DNA of 64,000 nucleotides from Bacteroidia bacterium (GCA_025999115.1 BNWW01000001.1:24603-88602), one strand, 5' to 3'. Positions 24,225 to 34,265 are shown, numbered from the stretch's first letter. The notes: generated from the sequence alone by a model not told the origin. Translations and numbers: made by a program.

Positions 24225-26953
24225 TGAAAAAGTATTGTTTCATTATCGGCTTGTTGAGCGGATTCACGCTTCTTTCTTTTGCTCAAGAAATTATTCCGGT
24301 TTCTAATGATTCGATTATTCAAAATACTGATTCTATTGCTTTAAAAGTTGATTCGATTCCTAAAAAAACGGATGCCATTGATGCGCCTGTTCAATATGCC
24401 GCCAAAGATTCGATGGTGATGGTTTTAGACGGACATAATATGGTGTATCTTTTCGGCGAAGGTTTGGTGCAATACAAAGATTTGAATCTGACGGGCGAAT
24501 ACATCGAAGTGGATGCCGACAACAACGCTGTTTATGCCACGTTCTCTTTGGATTCGGTGGGCGAAGAATTTGGATATCCCGTTTTCAAACAAGGAGATAC
24601 GCAATACGAAATGAAAACGGCGCGTTACAATTTCAAATCGAAAAAAATGAAAGTAACCGACGTGATTACCCAACAAGGCGAAGGATTTGTTACCGCCGGC
24701 GAAACCAAAAAAATGCCCAACGACGAAATGTATATGGTCAATGGCCGCTATACTACTTGCGACGAACACGAGCATCCGCATTTTTACCTCCAAATGACCA
24801 AAGCCAAGATGCGGCCGAAGAAAAATATCGTTGTCGGCCCGGCTTATTTAGTCGTGGAAGATGTGCCTTTGCCGGTGGCGATTCCGTTCGGATTTTTCCC
24901 GTTTTCCGAAAATTATTCGTCGGGCGTTTTGATGCCGACTTACGGCGACGAAATGCAACGCGGATTTTCTTTGCGCGACGGCGGTTATTATTTCGCCATC
25001 AACGATTATGTGGATTTGGCGCTGACGGGCGAGATTTATACGCGCGGTTCGTGGGGATTAAACGCTCAATCGAGTTACCGGAAGCGTTATAAGTTTTCGG
25101 GACAAGTGAGCGCAAATTACCGTGTAACCATTACCGGCGAAAAGGACGAACAAGATTACAGCAAATCGACCGATTTCCGCTTGAATTGGAGTCATACGCA
25201 AGATGCGAAAGCCAATCCGTTCAGTACGTTTTCGGCGAGCGTGAATTTTTCGACCAGCTCGTATGCTAAAAATGATTTAACCAGTTTGTATTCAAACGAC
25301 TATACGCAAAATACCAAATCATCGACCATCAATTACAGTCTTCGGCCGGCCGGAAGTCCGTTTTCATTCAACGCAAATGCATCGATCAATCAAATTTCCA
25401 AAGACACTACTTTAAGCGTTACTTTGCCGAATTTGACGATTACGATGCGCGAAGTTTATCCTTTCCAACGGAAAGAACAAATCGGTAAGCCCCGTTGGTA
25501 CGAAAATATTCGAATGAGTTACAACGGATTGATAGCCAACAGTATCCGAAATGTGAAAGAATACGATTTCTTCCAAAAAAATCTGATTAAGGATTGGCAA
25601 AACGGCGTTCAACACCGGATTCCGATTTCGGCTTCGTTTACCTTATTTAAAAATATCACGATTACGCCGAATGTTACGTACAACGAAAACTGGTATTTCA
25701 GCAAAATCGACCAAAAATACGATGATGTACTCAAACGCGCCGTTCCGGCCGATACCACTTACGGTTTTTATCGTATTTTTAATTACAGCGGAAGCATGAG
25801 CGCCCAAACCAAGTTGTATGGAATGTTCAAACCTCTGCCGTTTTTTGGCAAATGGACTGAAAAAACCATTATCCGTCACGTCTTTACGCCGAGTGTTTCA
25901 TTTTCGGGTGCGCCCGATTTTTCGGATAAAACTTATGGTTATTACAAAGATCTTTATTATCTTCATGACGGTCAAGTAGATACGATTAATTATTCGCCTT
26001 ATGCGCATAATCTTTGGGGCGTGCCGGGACGGGGAAAATCGGGCGCCTTGAGTTTCAGTTTGGATAACAATTTGGAAATGAAAGTTCCGATAGCCGGTAC
26101 CGATTCGACCCGAAAAATCAGTCTGATCGATCAATTCCGCATCGGAATGAATTATAATTTCTTGGCCGATTCGATGAATTGGTCGGATATGAATGTTACG
26201 CTCCGGTTGAAATTGTTCGGTAAATCGGCCATCACGCTCAACGGGATTTTCGATACTTATACTTATGTTCCCGATGCAACCAATCCGAAAATCGGCCGCC
26301 GGGTAAATGTGCCGCGTTGGGAAGCCGGAAAAGGATTCGGCCGTTTGCGTTCAACCGGCGCTTCGTATTCCTATACGCTCAATGCCGAATCGTTCAAAAA
26401 GCTATTCGCTTTGTTTGGTGGAAAAGAAAATTCTCCGGACGATGAATCTGATATGGAAATGACGGATACCGACATCGAAAGCGCGAATACCATGGCAGTG
26501 GACGATCACTTGGCCGCTGCAAAATCATCATCGCTCCGCAAATCCAAAGAAAAATCGGGCGACTATGATATCGACGGTTATTTGATGACCAATATTCCAT
26601 GGAACGTCAATTTTTCGTATTCGATGAGTCTCGGTTACGGCGAGTTTAACAGCGATAAGCGCGAATACGATTACCGGCTTTCGCATACTTTGGGGATTTC
26701 GGGCAGTATTAGTCCCACCAAAGGTTGGAGTCTCAATTTTAATACGAGTTACGATTTTGATAACCGGAAATTTGCGACGATGCAGTGTTCGATTTCGCGG
26801 CAGATGCACTGCTGGTCGATGTCGGCAAGTGTGATTCCGGTGGGGCCTTATCAATCCTATAATTTTACGATTGCCGTTAATTCTTCGTTGTTGCAGGATT
26901 TGAAATATACGCAGAGTAGTAATTACCGGGATTCGATGAATTGGGGAGATTAG
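24224..26953 (+). CDS. lptD: LPS-assembly outer-membrane protein LptD-like
   Basis: Outer-membrane beta-barrel that inserts lipopolysaccharide into the outer leaflet with LptE. The 909-residue protein has a signal peptide (FIIGLLSGFTLLSFAQE), an OstA/LptA-like jelly-roll part (about 70-230, GEYIEVDADNNAVYATFSLD, CDEHEHPHFYL), and a long barrel with LptD signatures (PVAIPFGFFPFSENYSSGVL, YYFAINDYVDLALTGEIYT, GSWGLNAQSSYRKRYKFSG). It uses the ATG at 24224, which overlaps the HD-gene stop; the in-frame GTG at 24221 is less likely. LptD is normally essential. Confidence 0.9.
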   Translation: MKKYCFIIGLLSGFTLLSFAQEIIPVSNDSIIQNTDSIALKVDSIPKKTDAIDAPVQYAAKDSMVMVLDGHNMVYLFGEGLVQYKDLNLTGEYIEVDADNNAVYATFSLDSVGEEFGYPVFKQGDTQYEMKTARYNFKSKKMKVTDVITQQGEGFVTAGETKKMPNDEMYMVNGRYTTCDEHEHPHFYLQMTKAKMRPKKNIVVGPAYLVVEDVPLPVAIPFGFFPFSENYSSGVLMPTYGDEMQRGFSLRDGGYYFAINDYVDLALTGEIYTRGSWGLNAQSSYRKRYKFSGQVSANYRVTITGEKDEQDYSKSTDFRLNWSHTQDAKANPFSTFSASVNFSTSSYAKNDLTSLYSNDYTQNTKSSTINYSLRPAGSPFSFNANASINQISKDTTLSVTLPNLTITMREVYPFQRKEQIGKPRWYENIRMSYNGLIANSIRNVKEYDFFQKNLIKDWQNGVQHRIPISASFTLFKNITITPNVTYNENWYFSKIDQKYDDVLKRAVPADTTYGFYRIFNYSGSMSAQTKLYGMFKPLPFFGKWTEKTIIRHVFTPSVSFSGAPDFSDKTYGYYKDLYYLHDGQVDTINYSPYAHNLWGVPGRGKSGALSFSLDNNLEMKVPIAGTDSTRKISLIDQFRIGMNYNFLADSMNWSDMNVTLRLKLFGKSAITLNGIFDTYTYVPDATNPKIGRRVNVPRWEAGKGFGRLRSTGASYSYTLNAESFKKLFALFGGKENSPDDESDMEMTDTDIESANTMAVDDHLAAAKSSSLRKSKEKSGDYDIDGYLMTNIPWNVNFSYSMSLGYGEFNSDKREYDYRLSHTLGISGSISPTKGWSLNFNTSYDFDNRKFATMQCSISRQMHCWSMSASVIPVGPYQSYNFTIAVNSSLLQDLKYTQSSNYRDSMNWGD

Positions 26954-26998
26954 TTTAAATTACGGATTAGAAATTACGAATTGAAAAAATGTTAGTGT

Positions 26999-27661
26999 AT
27001 GGATGTGAAGATTGAAGAATCGTGGAAGCAGCGATTGACGCCGGAGTTTGAAAAGCCGTATTTTGCTGATTTGGTTAAGTTTGTGAAAGACGAATATTCG
27101 CGCTACACGATTTATCCGAAGGGAAATTTGATATTTAATGCGTTTGCGAAAACGCCTTTCGACCAAGTGAAAGTCGTTATTTTAGGACAAGATCCGTATC
27201 ATGAGCCTCAACAAGCGCACGGTTTGTGTTTCTCTGTAAACGACGGAATTGCTTTACCGCCGTCCTTGCAAAATATTTACAAGGAATTGCAGGATGATTT
27301 GGGCGTTACGCAGCCGACTTCCGGAAATTTGGAACGTTGGGCGGAGCAAGGCGTTTTGTTGCTCAATGCAACTTTGACGGTTCGCGCGCATCAAGCCGGA
27401 TCGCATCAAAATCGCGGTTGGGAAGCGTTTACCGATGCGGCGATTCATGCTTTGGCGGCCGAAAAAGAACATTTGGTGTTTATTTTGTGGGGATCGTATG
27501 CGCAACGGAAAGGCGCGTTTATTGATCCGGGGAAACATTTGATTATTAAGTCGGTGCATCCGTCGCCTTTGTCGGTTTATCGCGGATTTTTTGGGAGTAA
27601 ACCGTTTAGCCAAGCGAATGAGTATTTGGTTCGGAATGGAGGGGCGGCGATTCAGTGGTAG
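26999..27661 (+). CDS. ung: Uracil-DNA glycosylase, family 1
   Basis: Removes uracil from DNA as the first step of base-excision repair. The 220 residues are of normal length. The water-activating motif is GQDPYHEPQQAHGLCFSV, the uracil pocket is LLLNATLTVR, and the DNA-intercalation loop is HPSPLSVYRGFFG. The start is 45 bp after the lptD stop. Confidence 0.97.
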   Translation: MDVKIEESWKQRLTPEFEKPYFADLVKFVKDEYSRYTIYPKGNLIFNAFAKTPFDQVKVVILGQDPYHEPQQAHGLCFSVNDGIALPPSLQNIYKELQDDLGVTQPTSGNLERWAEQGVLLLNATLTVRAHQAGSHQNRGWEAFTDAAIHALAAEKEHLVFILWGSYAQRKGAFIDPGKHLIIKSVHPSPLSVYRGFFGSKPFSQANEYLVRNGGAAIQW

Positions 27662-27697
27662 TAAATGTCGATTTCGATTAAATTTCCTTCAAAATTA

Positions 27698-27729
27698 TTT
27701 GCACGAATCAATAAAAAGCCATATCTTTG
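27698..27729 (+). promoter_or_regulatory. Complete Bacteroidota promoter for tRNA-Gln
   Basis: TTTG at 27698-27701 and TATCTTTG at 27722-27729 are separated by 20 bp, matching the TTTG-N(19-21)-TAnnTTTG consensus. The tRNA begins 26 bp later. Confidence 0.8.
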
Positions 27730-27755
27730 CAGCGCTTTTTAGGAAAGTGCGGTTT

Positions 27756-27826
27756 TGTCCCATGGTGTAATGGTAGCACTGCAGTTTTTGGTACTGCCTG
27801 ACTAGGTTCGAGTCCTGGTGGGACAA
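27756..27826 (+). tRNA. tRNA-Gln (anticodon TTG)
   Basis: Cloverleaf fits by eye. The acceptor TGTCCCA at 27756-27762 pairs with TGGGACA at 27819-27825, with discriminator A at 27826. The anticodon stem GCAGT/ACTGC encloses loop TTTTGGT (anticodon TTG). The T loop GGTTCGAGTCC is canonical. No CCA is encoded directly. Confidence 0.96.
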
Positions 27827-27839
27827 CAGTGAAAATCCT

Positions 27840-28922
27840 ATGAAAATTCCATATTTATTTATTTTTCTGTCGTTTATTGGGTATTTCAATTTGAATGCCC
27901 AAGAAATTACTTTGCTTTTTGCCGGCGATGCGATGCAACATCAAAAACAATTGGATGCGGCGTATCGCAATGGAAAATACGATTATTCGTCTTATTTTCA
28001 GCATATTCAGCCGGAAATTGAGGCGGCGGATTTGGCCGTTGTGAATTTGGAAACGACTTTGGGTGGAAAACCTTACAAAGGCTATCCGATGTTCTGTTCG
28101 CCCGATGCTTTTGCAGAAGCGTTGAAAGCGGCTGGTTTTGATGTTTTCCTCAATGCTAACAATCACATTTTAGACCGTTTTTCCAAAGGAATTAACCGTA
28201 CTTTGAATGTCTTGGATTCGTTGAATGTTCAACACACCGGCGTGTTTCGCGATTCCGTTGAACGGGCGTTGCATTACCCGCTGATTATCGAGCAAAAAGG
28301 GATTCGCATCGCATTTCTGAATTATACTTACGCTACCAATGGCATTGAAGTTTCGCCGCCCGTTGTTGTGAATTATATTGATACGATTCAAATGAAGCGC
28401 GATATTCAAAAAGCTAAAAATCAATTCGCGGATGTGATTATCGCCAATATGCACTGGGGCGACGAATACAAATTATTGCCGAATCGGACGCAGAAAAAAT
28501 TGGCGCGATTTCTTGTCCGGGAAGGCGTTGATATTGTGATGGGTTCGCATCCGCACGTTGTTCAACCGTCGTTGGCATTAAGCGATTCGACGGGGCAAAT
28601 TAATCATTTAATTATTTATTCGTTGGGAAATTTCGTTTCAGGAATGACGGCTGTGAATACCGACGGCGGGCAAATGATTAAAATTGTTCTCCGCAAACAG
28701 TGGAATCACATTCAAATTGTTTCTTGTCAATATTCATTAATCTATACGGCGCGAATCAAAAACGGGAATTACTTGGATTATACTTTGATTCCGGTTTTAT
28801 CTCCGGTGGAATTGGATGAGGCGAATCGATTCAGGATGAAGCGGTTTTCGGATAATGCGCGGAAGAGTTTTGAGGAAAATAATCGGGGCGTTTTTGAGGA
28901 TCAGCATTCGGTTAAACATTAA
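27840..28922 (+). CDS. CapA-family (poly-gamma-glutamate synthesis type) metallophosphatase-like protein
   Basis: The 360-residue exported protein (signal peptide ending YFNLNAQ) belongs to the PGA_cap/CapA family with a calcineurin-like fold. Signatures: LLFAGDAMQH near the N-terminus, ADLAVVNLETTLGG, VFLNANNHILDR, VIIANMHWGDEYK and VDIVMGSHPHVVQP. CapA proteins act in capsule or poly-glutamate assembly in some Firmicutes; most Bacteroidota members have no known substrate. It starts 14 bp after tRNA-Gln and may be read from the same promoter. It converges on the polysaccharide operon. Confidence 0.87.
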   Translation: MKIPYLFIFLSFIGYFNLNAQEITLLFAGDAMQHQKQLDAAYRNGKYDYSSYFQHIQPEIEAADLAVVNLETTLGGKPYKGYPMFCSPDAFAEALKAAGFDVFLNANNHILDRFSKGINRTLNVLDSLNVQHTGVFRDSVERALHYPLIIEQKGIRIAFLNYTYATNGIEVSPPVVVNYIDTIQMKRDIQKAKNQFADVIIANMHWGDEYKLLPNRTQKKLARFLVREGVDIVMGSHPHVVQPSLALSDSTGQINHLIIYSLGNFVSGMTAVNTDGGQMIKIVLRKQWNHIQIVSCQYSLIYTARIKNGNYLDYTLIPVLSPVELDEANRFRMKRFSDNARKSFEENNRGVFEDQHSVKH

Positions 28923-28964
28923 TTTACCGTTAAACACTATTCCGCTAAATTAATGAATGATGAT

Positions 28965-30731
28965 TCACCGATGCCGAATGAAATCGGCTATTACATGGTA
29001 TTTTTTCCAAAAGTAGAACCACCAAAAAGATTCCATTTTTTGCAAACATAATTCTTTTTTCGAATTGTATTTTTGTGTATATTCTTCCAATGCGGATGGT
29101 GCGCAGGTTAAGAGAATGTTGTTGATGCGTTGCGTATGAAAATCATCGGTTTCATACATTCGGGAAAACCATGTGTGCAGCAGAAACGGTTGGTCGTTTG
29201 GATCTTTCAGCAAGGTGGTAAAACCATCGGTATGTTCTTCTGCATTCAGATACAACACTTTGAAATTTTGGCTAATCCAGACAAAGAACGGCTCAAATGG
29301 CTCGCAATACCGGTATGTATAATTTGTTTTCAATAAATGTACCGGCGTTTTTTGTTCATATTCCGGCTGATGTTCTTTGTATTTTCGTATGGCTTTTTTG
29401 GAAAAAGCCGAACGGAGTTTTTTGACATGAATAATATTGAAAAACGGATTGACAACCAAGGGATTCTGCTGTCTGACCGGTAAAACACCGCCGTCCGGCA
29501 TTCCGCATAAATCAATATCATTGGCTATGCAATAGTTTAGCAGAGCCAATAATCGCTCGTTGTTGTAAATAAATGCGTCTTCGTCGATATTAATCACATA
29601 ATCCACATCGCGTTTCAAAAGCTGGTAAAGGTATGACTCTGCGGTAGTATTTGTCAGTCTTATTCTTTTGAAAGGAAGTTGAATGGTCGATTGGGACAAA
29701 TGATATAATTTCCGGTTCATCGAACGGGTAACGATTTCTATCTTGTAATCCGACAATTGATTTCCCTCTCCCTGCATATTGGTGTTTTTAAAACGACCCC
29801 ACAAAAATAAAATAAAATCTTTTACCACAAATTCGATTTTTCGATTATTCCCTTTCCATACGGCGGTTTTATATAAGTTATTGATTCCGGATTTTTGTTT
29901 TTGAATAAAATCCCCGTCAAAATTGTTTTTTATCAGTGATTTAAGAAAATAAATTCGCGATTGTTCCAAATAAGAAGAAATAGCCGGATGACGGTTGAAT
30001 ACATTTTCCGCAATCGACCAATTGATTATTTTTTCTAAAACAAAATAAAAGTTTTCGATGTTTTTTTTCGACTTTTTTTGTGTAATCGAATTTCCCTGAA
30101 TATGGTAAATGTATGTTTGTGAATGACTTACTGCCATTGTTTCGGCCGTTATCGCCAATTGAAAAGACCATAAATTGTCTTCATGCAAAATACCTTCTTC
30201 AAACCACAATTGTTTCTCCATGAAAAATTCGCGCCGGATTAATTTATTCCAAGCCATTTCATACCATTGCTTGTTTAAAAACGCATTAAAAATCAGACTA
30301 TTGCCTTGATAAAAACCGTCTTTTAGAAGCAAAAGCGGATAAGCGTTTCGTTTGTTGCCAATCACTTGGATTTCGCCAATCACAAAATCGACGGTTTGAT
30401 TTTGAACAAGCGCCGCCAAAATTTCCAAACTATCGGGGGGAAGTGCATCGTCGCTATCCATGAAAAATAGATAATCGCCGGTAGCGGCTTTCACACCGGT
30501 ATTTCTTGCGGCCGATAAACCCCGGTTTCCCGAATGACGAGCTGTTTTTACCGCTTCCCGTCGCGGATGGTTTTCCAATAGCGTCGCCGCGATTTCCATG
30601 CTGTTATCGGGACTTGCATCATCGACCAAAATATATTCAATATTCGAATAACTTTGATTCAAAGCCGACAGCAAACAACGTTCGATGTATTGTTCTACGT
30701 TGTAAATGGGAATGATAATGGATATTTTCAT
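28965..30731 (-). CDS. Two-domain glycosyltransferase: GT2 plus a second DxD-bearing domain
   Basis: The N-terminal half (about 1-240) is a GT-A fold family 2 glycosyltransferase: ISIIIPIYNVEQYIERCL, ILVDDASPDNS, GLSAARNTGV, and the metal-binding DYLFFMDSDDALP. The C-terminal half (about 330-585) looks like a second transferase domain with YVINIDEDAFIY, followed by DLCGMPDGGVLP and an aromatic-rich end. I place the start at ATG 30731 (MKISIIIPIYN); an upstream in-frame TTG is less likely. It is the last gene of the polysaccharide operon and starts 2 bp after the fucosyltransferase stop. The sugars it uses cannot be read from the sequence. Confidence 0.82.
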   Translation of the reverse strand: MKISIIIPIYNVEQYIERCLLSALNQSYSNIEYILVDDASPDNSMEIAATLLENHPRREAVKTARHSGNRGLSAARNTGVKAATGDYLFFMDSDDALPPDSLEILAALVQNQTVDFVIGEIQVIGNKRNAYPLLLLKDGFYQGNSLIFNAFLNKQWYEMAWNKLIRREFFMEKQLWFEEGILHEDNLWSFQLAITAETMAVSHSQTYIYHIQGNSITQKKSKKNIENFYFVLEKIINWSIAENVFNRHPAISSYLEQSRIYFLKSLIKNNFDGDFIQKQKSGINNLYKTAVWKGNNRKIEFVVKDFILFLWGRFKNTNMQGEGNQLSDYKIEIVTRSMNRKLYHLSQSTIQLPFKRIRLTNTTAESYLYQLLKRDVDYVINIDEDAFIYNNERLLALLNYCIANDIDLCGMPDGGVLPVRQQNPLVVNPFFNIIHVKKLRSAFSKKAIRKYKEHQPEYEQKTPVHLLKTNYTYRYCEPFEPFFVWISQNFKVLYLNAEEHTDGFTTLLKDPNDQPFLLHTWFSRMYETDDFHTQRINNILLTCAPSALEEYTQKYNSKKELCLQKMESFWWFYFWKKYHVIADFIRHR

Positions 30732-30733
30732 AA

Positions 30734-31615
30734 TTAATTTAATAAAATCCAATCGCTTGGATAAATATGGGGTGTTTCTGCTTTTTTAATAAATCGAGAA
30801 GGCGCAATCACGATTTTTGCTTTGTTTTCGTTCAACCAAGCTCCCCACCAACTAAAAGTGCTGTTAGCAATAATATTATGTTTGCATTTCGACATCAAAC
30901 ACATATCTTCCCAAGAGTTAATTCCTTGATTCCAATCTACATAAATGGCATTGGAAAGCGGAATATTTTCTTTTACCCATTCGGGCTCATCAGAGAAAAA
31001 CACAAAATACGCATCAGCTATTTTATTATTAATCAAATCAATGGACTTGATATAATAATCTTTATTGCAGATTGCATTATTAAAATCTTTATCAAAAAAA
31101 TCACCTCGCCGGATATGAACGGACACACTTTCGACTGCTTGAATTTTTGCCGATAATGATTGAGATTGGCCGGATAATTTAAGTCTATCGAATGAAAATG
31201 CACTTCTTATTTCTTTTTCCAAGGAAGTAAAATAAAGAGAAGTTTGCCAAAATCCGAAATATAAAACCCGGCCGTCACGTGGTATCAAGTAATCGTAGTC
31301 GTAGTGCGAATCTCCTTTTTCTTGAATGATATTAATTTTGGTGAGTTTTACGACCTTTAATAGAACATTGGAAATCGTTTTATAATATTTTTTCTTTTTA
31401 AAAATCAGTAATTTCCTGATTATGCGTACATACCAAGAGGAATTGTCGGATTTAATTCCGAATAATCTTTCCAATTCAAAGCCGTTATGCGTTCCTTCCC
31501 GGTGAATGGAATAAAGATTAATATGCACATCAAACGACCGTTGTTTCTTTGCCAGATAAAAAGCGTACTGAAACATTTGGTTTCCTAATCCTCCTGAAAA
31601 AACAATGATTTCCAT
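30734..31615 (-). CDS. Alpha-1,2-fucosyltransferase, GT11 family
   Basis: Transfers L-fucose from GDP-fucose to a galactose-type acceptor during surface glycan assembly. The 293 residues have all GT11 motifs: FSGGLGNQMFQYAFYLA at the N-terminus, VHIRRGDFF (donor binding), YFVFFSDEPEWVKE, and NSTFSWWGAWLNE. Together with the GT23-like gene at 32482 it suggests a fucosylated surface polysaccharide. Confidence 0.93.
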   Translation of the reverse strand: MEIIVFSGGLGNQMFQYAFYLAKKQRSFDVHINLYSIHREGTHNGFELERLFGIKSDNSSWYVRIIRKLLIFKKKKYYKTISNVLLKVVKLTKINIIQEKGDSHYDYDYLIPRDGRVLYFGFWQTSLYFTSLEKEIRSAFSFDRLKLSGQSQSLSAKIQAVESVSVHIRRGDFFDKDFNNAICNKDYYIKSIDLINNKIADAYFVFFSDEPEWVKENIPLSNAIYVDWNQGINSWEDMCLMSKCKHNIIANSTFSWWGAWLNENKAKIVIAPSRFIKKAETPHIYPSDWILLN

Positions 31616-31625
31616 GTTAAATAAG

Positions 31626-32444
31626 TTATTTTTTTGTCAATTCAAATATAGCGCAACCCATACGGCATCCGAAATTATCCGCCAAACCGGCATCGGAAAT
31701 TTGAACATTTTCATGCAATGTATTCTTGTCGTCGATGTATGAAAAGAGGTCGATTTCGTAATAGGGTGTAAGCATTTCCAATAAATATTTTAATGAGAAT
31801 ACGCGATGGGCATGAAATTCTGTCCGTTGTTTTCCCATGGGAACGGAAAAATAGAATTTTCCTTTTTGCTTGAGCATTTTATAGATATTCAGAAATCCCA
31901 ATAAATATCCGTCATAACAAATATCATCGCCATAGCGCCCCAAACCAAAATGTTCAAGTGCATGCAAACTTGAAATTGAATCCGTACATTCGAAATGTTC
32001 TTCACTCAAATTCATCAAGTCGCATTGTTGGAATTGCACATTAGGGATTGTAATTTGCATCGGGCGAATATCATAAATTTCTATTTCCCGGTAAGAAGCC
32101 ACGTGTGCTACAAAACCATCAATCCGGCTTCCGATGTCGATATGCTTTACCGGTTTATTTTGAAATATTCGTTGTGCGACATACAGATCTTGAAAAAAAT
32201 AATGAAAACACAAATCCCCTGCATTATCTTCTTTGTCTTCGTAATACACTTCCATTTTGGTAACCGGAAATGCAACGGCGGATTTTTGCGCTTGTTGATT
32301 GTATCGCTTCTGCTGTTTTTTCAGTTTAAAATATCTCGTAAAAGAGAAATGACCTGTTGTCGTGACTGAGAAACCGAAATAAAGATAGAAATACTTCATC
32401 AGTTCCCGTCGAACTTTTTTGAAAAAATGACGGTTAAGTCCCAT
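31626..32444 (-). CDS. DUF268 family methyltransferase-like protein
   Basis: The 272-residue protein fits DUF268, which has a Rossmann-type methyltransferase-like core found in polysaccharide loci: HIDIGSRIDGFVAHVA, EIYDIRPMQI, SISSLHALEHFGLGRYGD, GKFYFSVPMGKQRTEFHAHR. The glycine-rich SAM loop is degenerate (DIGSRIDG), so activity is uncertain. It probably starts at 32444, although ATG 32396 (MKYFYLYFG) is also possible. It lies in the polysaccharide operon 10 bp before the GT11 gene. Confidence 0.78.
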   Translation of the reverse strand: MGLNRHFFKKVRRELMKYFYLYFGFSVTTTGHFSFTRYFKLKKQQKRYNQQAQKSAVAFPVTKMEVYYEDKEDNAGDLCFHYFFQDLYVAQRIFQNKPVKHIDIGSRIDGFVAHVASYREIEIYDIRPMQITIPNVQFQQCDLMNLSEEHFECTDSISSLHALEHFGLGRYGDDICYDGYLLGFLNIYKMLKQKGKFYFSVPMGKQRTEFHAHRVFSLKYLLEMLTPYYEIDLFSYIDDKNTLHENVQISDAGLADNFGCRMGCAIFELTKK

Positions 32445-32481
32445 ATTATTTATTTTTTAGTGATTTTAAAATTACTTCTTT

Positions 32482-33423
32482 TTATGTCCACTGCCAAATC
32501 CACATCAAACAATCGTCCGAATCAACTCCGAAAGAGGTATCTTTTGGCCGGCGCACTCCTAAAAATAGCCCTAAATTGGAACTAAAAGTACCAATGAAAA
32601 TATTCGCTCTATTTAATATTTCCATAGAAGCGAAGAACGTTTCGAACTGTTTCTTTTTATGTTCTTTACTCTGTTTGATGAAATTTTTATGAAAATAGCC
32701 TTTTTCATTTGGATTGCATAAAGTCGAAATATCCCAGTCATTAAATGAAGAATGGAAGTGATTAATAACCTCATAATTATCCGTCAAAACAAATGCATTT
32801 TTCAGGATGGACTTCTCTTCTGCCTTTTCAACATAATCGGATACATTTAATAATTCCGCTTCCGTGTATTTATCGCCCGAACGGATATGAAAACCGATAT
32901 AATGTTCCGGCAAGTGCAAGGAAGCAGTCAACTGATCAATGATATTTTGAGTATTTTGATTGTATTTCCAAGTCAAATCCACCAAAACAGGAAGCGCTTC
33001 CCGCAGACCGCCTTTTATCCCCAATTCGGGAATATCAAACTGCTTCCTCACAAAGGTTTTACCTCTGAAACAGGGAAATAATTCAAAAGTCAAATACGTA
33101 TTTTTATGGAATAAATGATAAATTAAGATTTGCGGTTTGATTTTCTTTTTCCAATCGGCATTACTCGGATTTTGTTTGTGATGAAAATGACCGGTTTCCT
33201 CTTCGCAAAACGGCAAAAAGTAATCCGTCCAGCCTTTATCATACCCAAAATTGGCATCTTTGGAATACAACACAAATTTTATTTTATTGTCCAAGCAATA
33301 GAGCATGGCCAAAATCATACTCACATATTCGTAATAAAAGCCACCAAAGATGCCTATGTGAAAAATCAATTTCTTCTTCGTAAAAGAATTATTTAACCGG
33401 GTGTATCTTTCTGATAAATTCAT
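32482..33423 (-). CDS. Putative fucosyltransferase (GT23/NodZ-like)
   Basis: The 313-residue protein carries features of alpha-1,6-fucosyltransferases: YIGFHIRSGDKYTEAELL (the GDP-fucose pocket motif HxRxGDK), AFVLTDNYEVINHF and IFIGTFSSNLGLFLG. The N-terminal third includes LIFHIGIFGGFYYEYVSMI. The overall fit to GT23 is partial, so the linkage and acceptor are not certain. Its start overlaps the stop of the upstream GT2 gene (ATGA). Confidence 0.68.
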   Translation of the reverse strand: MNLSERYTRLNNSFTKKKLIFHIGIFGGFYYEYVSMILAMLYCLDNKIKFVLYSKDANFGYDKGWTDYFLPFCEEETGHFHHKQNPSNADWKKKIKPQILIYHLFHKNTYLTFELFPCFRGKTFVRKQFDIPELGIKGGLREALPVLVDLTWKYNQNTQNIIDQLTASLHLPEHYIGFHIRSGDKYTEAELLNVSDYVEKAEEKSILKNAFVLTDNYEVINHFHSSFNDWDISTLCNPNEKGYFHKNFIKQSKEHKKKQFETFFASMEILNRANIFIGTFSSNLGLFLGVRRPKDTSFGVDSDDCLMWIWQWT

Positions 33424-34262
33424 GATTTTTTAAAAATAGTTTGCATTCCTGTTTTTCCCATTTTTCCGTGAATATAACCCATGATTAGGCCTTTCATTTT
33501 CGCTTGTTTATCCGTTTCAAAAAACACAACAAGAAACAAGCGTTTGTAGAGATTGTAAAAAAGATACGGATTGTGTTCGGAATATTGTTTCCGGACTAAA
33601 AGATGGTTTCTGATAAAGTAATAGGATCTCAATGCCGAACGTTCGTGGAAAGCAGCAATAGAAATGTTTAAAAATTTATATTGCTTTTGAGGATATCCCA
33701 ACCGGTGAACCAAGAAAGCAGGTGTTACAATTTTAGTCGAAATTCCATTGTTTTTAGCACGATAAAAAAAATCAGTATCAATTCCATCCACAATTAAATC
33801 TTCTCGAAAGAATCCAATTTCATCAAAAATAGCGATAGGGTAGAGGGAGCCTGATTGAATACTGGCGCCTGCATCAATAAAAGTATCTTGTATTTTATGA
33901 ATTTGCTCTCCATAAATCATATAATTGGGCGAAAAGATGGTTTTTTCATTCATTTTTTCTACCATAGAAATATATTTTGAAAAATGGTCATGCTCAAAGC
34001 AACTGTCTTGATCCATCGTCAGCAAATGAGTAAATCCATTGGCTTTAGCGTACTTAGCCGCTTCGTTCAAAGCTTTTCCAATGCCTGCATTGGCGCCGTT
34101 TCCCATTTTTATTATTTTCGGATTTACAGGAATATCAACAGCGAATGAAGCAGGCGAATTTTCCCAAACAATGAGTTGGGCCACTCCTTCAATATACGAG
34201 TTGATATTGCCGGCAAGCGTATCGTCCGGATAATATAAAATAACAATACCTAAAAGTTTCAT
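33420..34262 (-). CDS. GT2-family glycosyltransferase, rhamnosyltransferase-like
   Basis: The 280-residue GT-A enzyme has LGIVILYYPDDTLAGNINSY at the start, GNGANAGIGKALNEAAKYA, and the metal-binding LLTMDQDSCFE. The MDQDS pattern is typical of rhamnosyltransferase-like GT2 enzymes. dTDP-rhamnose could be supplied through RfbD at 14154. It sits between the methyltransferase and the GT23-like gene of the operon. Confidence 0.83.
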   Translation of the reverse strand: MKLLGIVILYYPDDTLAGNINSYIEGVAQLIVWENSPASFAVDIPVNPKIIKMGNGANAGIGKALNEAAKYAKANGFTHLLTMDQDSCFEHDHFSKYISMVEKMNEKTIFSPNYMIYGEQIHKIQDTFIDAGASIQSGSLYPIAIFDEIGFFREDLIVDGIDTDFFYRAKNNGISTKIVTPAFLVHRLGYPQKQYKFLNISIAAFHERSALRSYYFIRNHLLVRKQYSEHNPYLFYNLYKRLFLVVFFETDKQAKMKGLIMGYIHGKMGKTGMQTIFKKS

Positions 34263-34265
34263 AAT

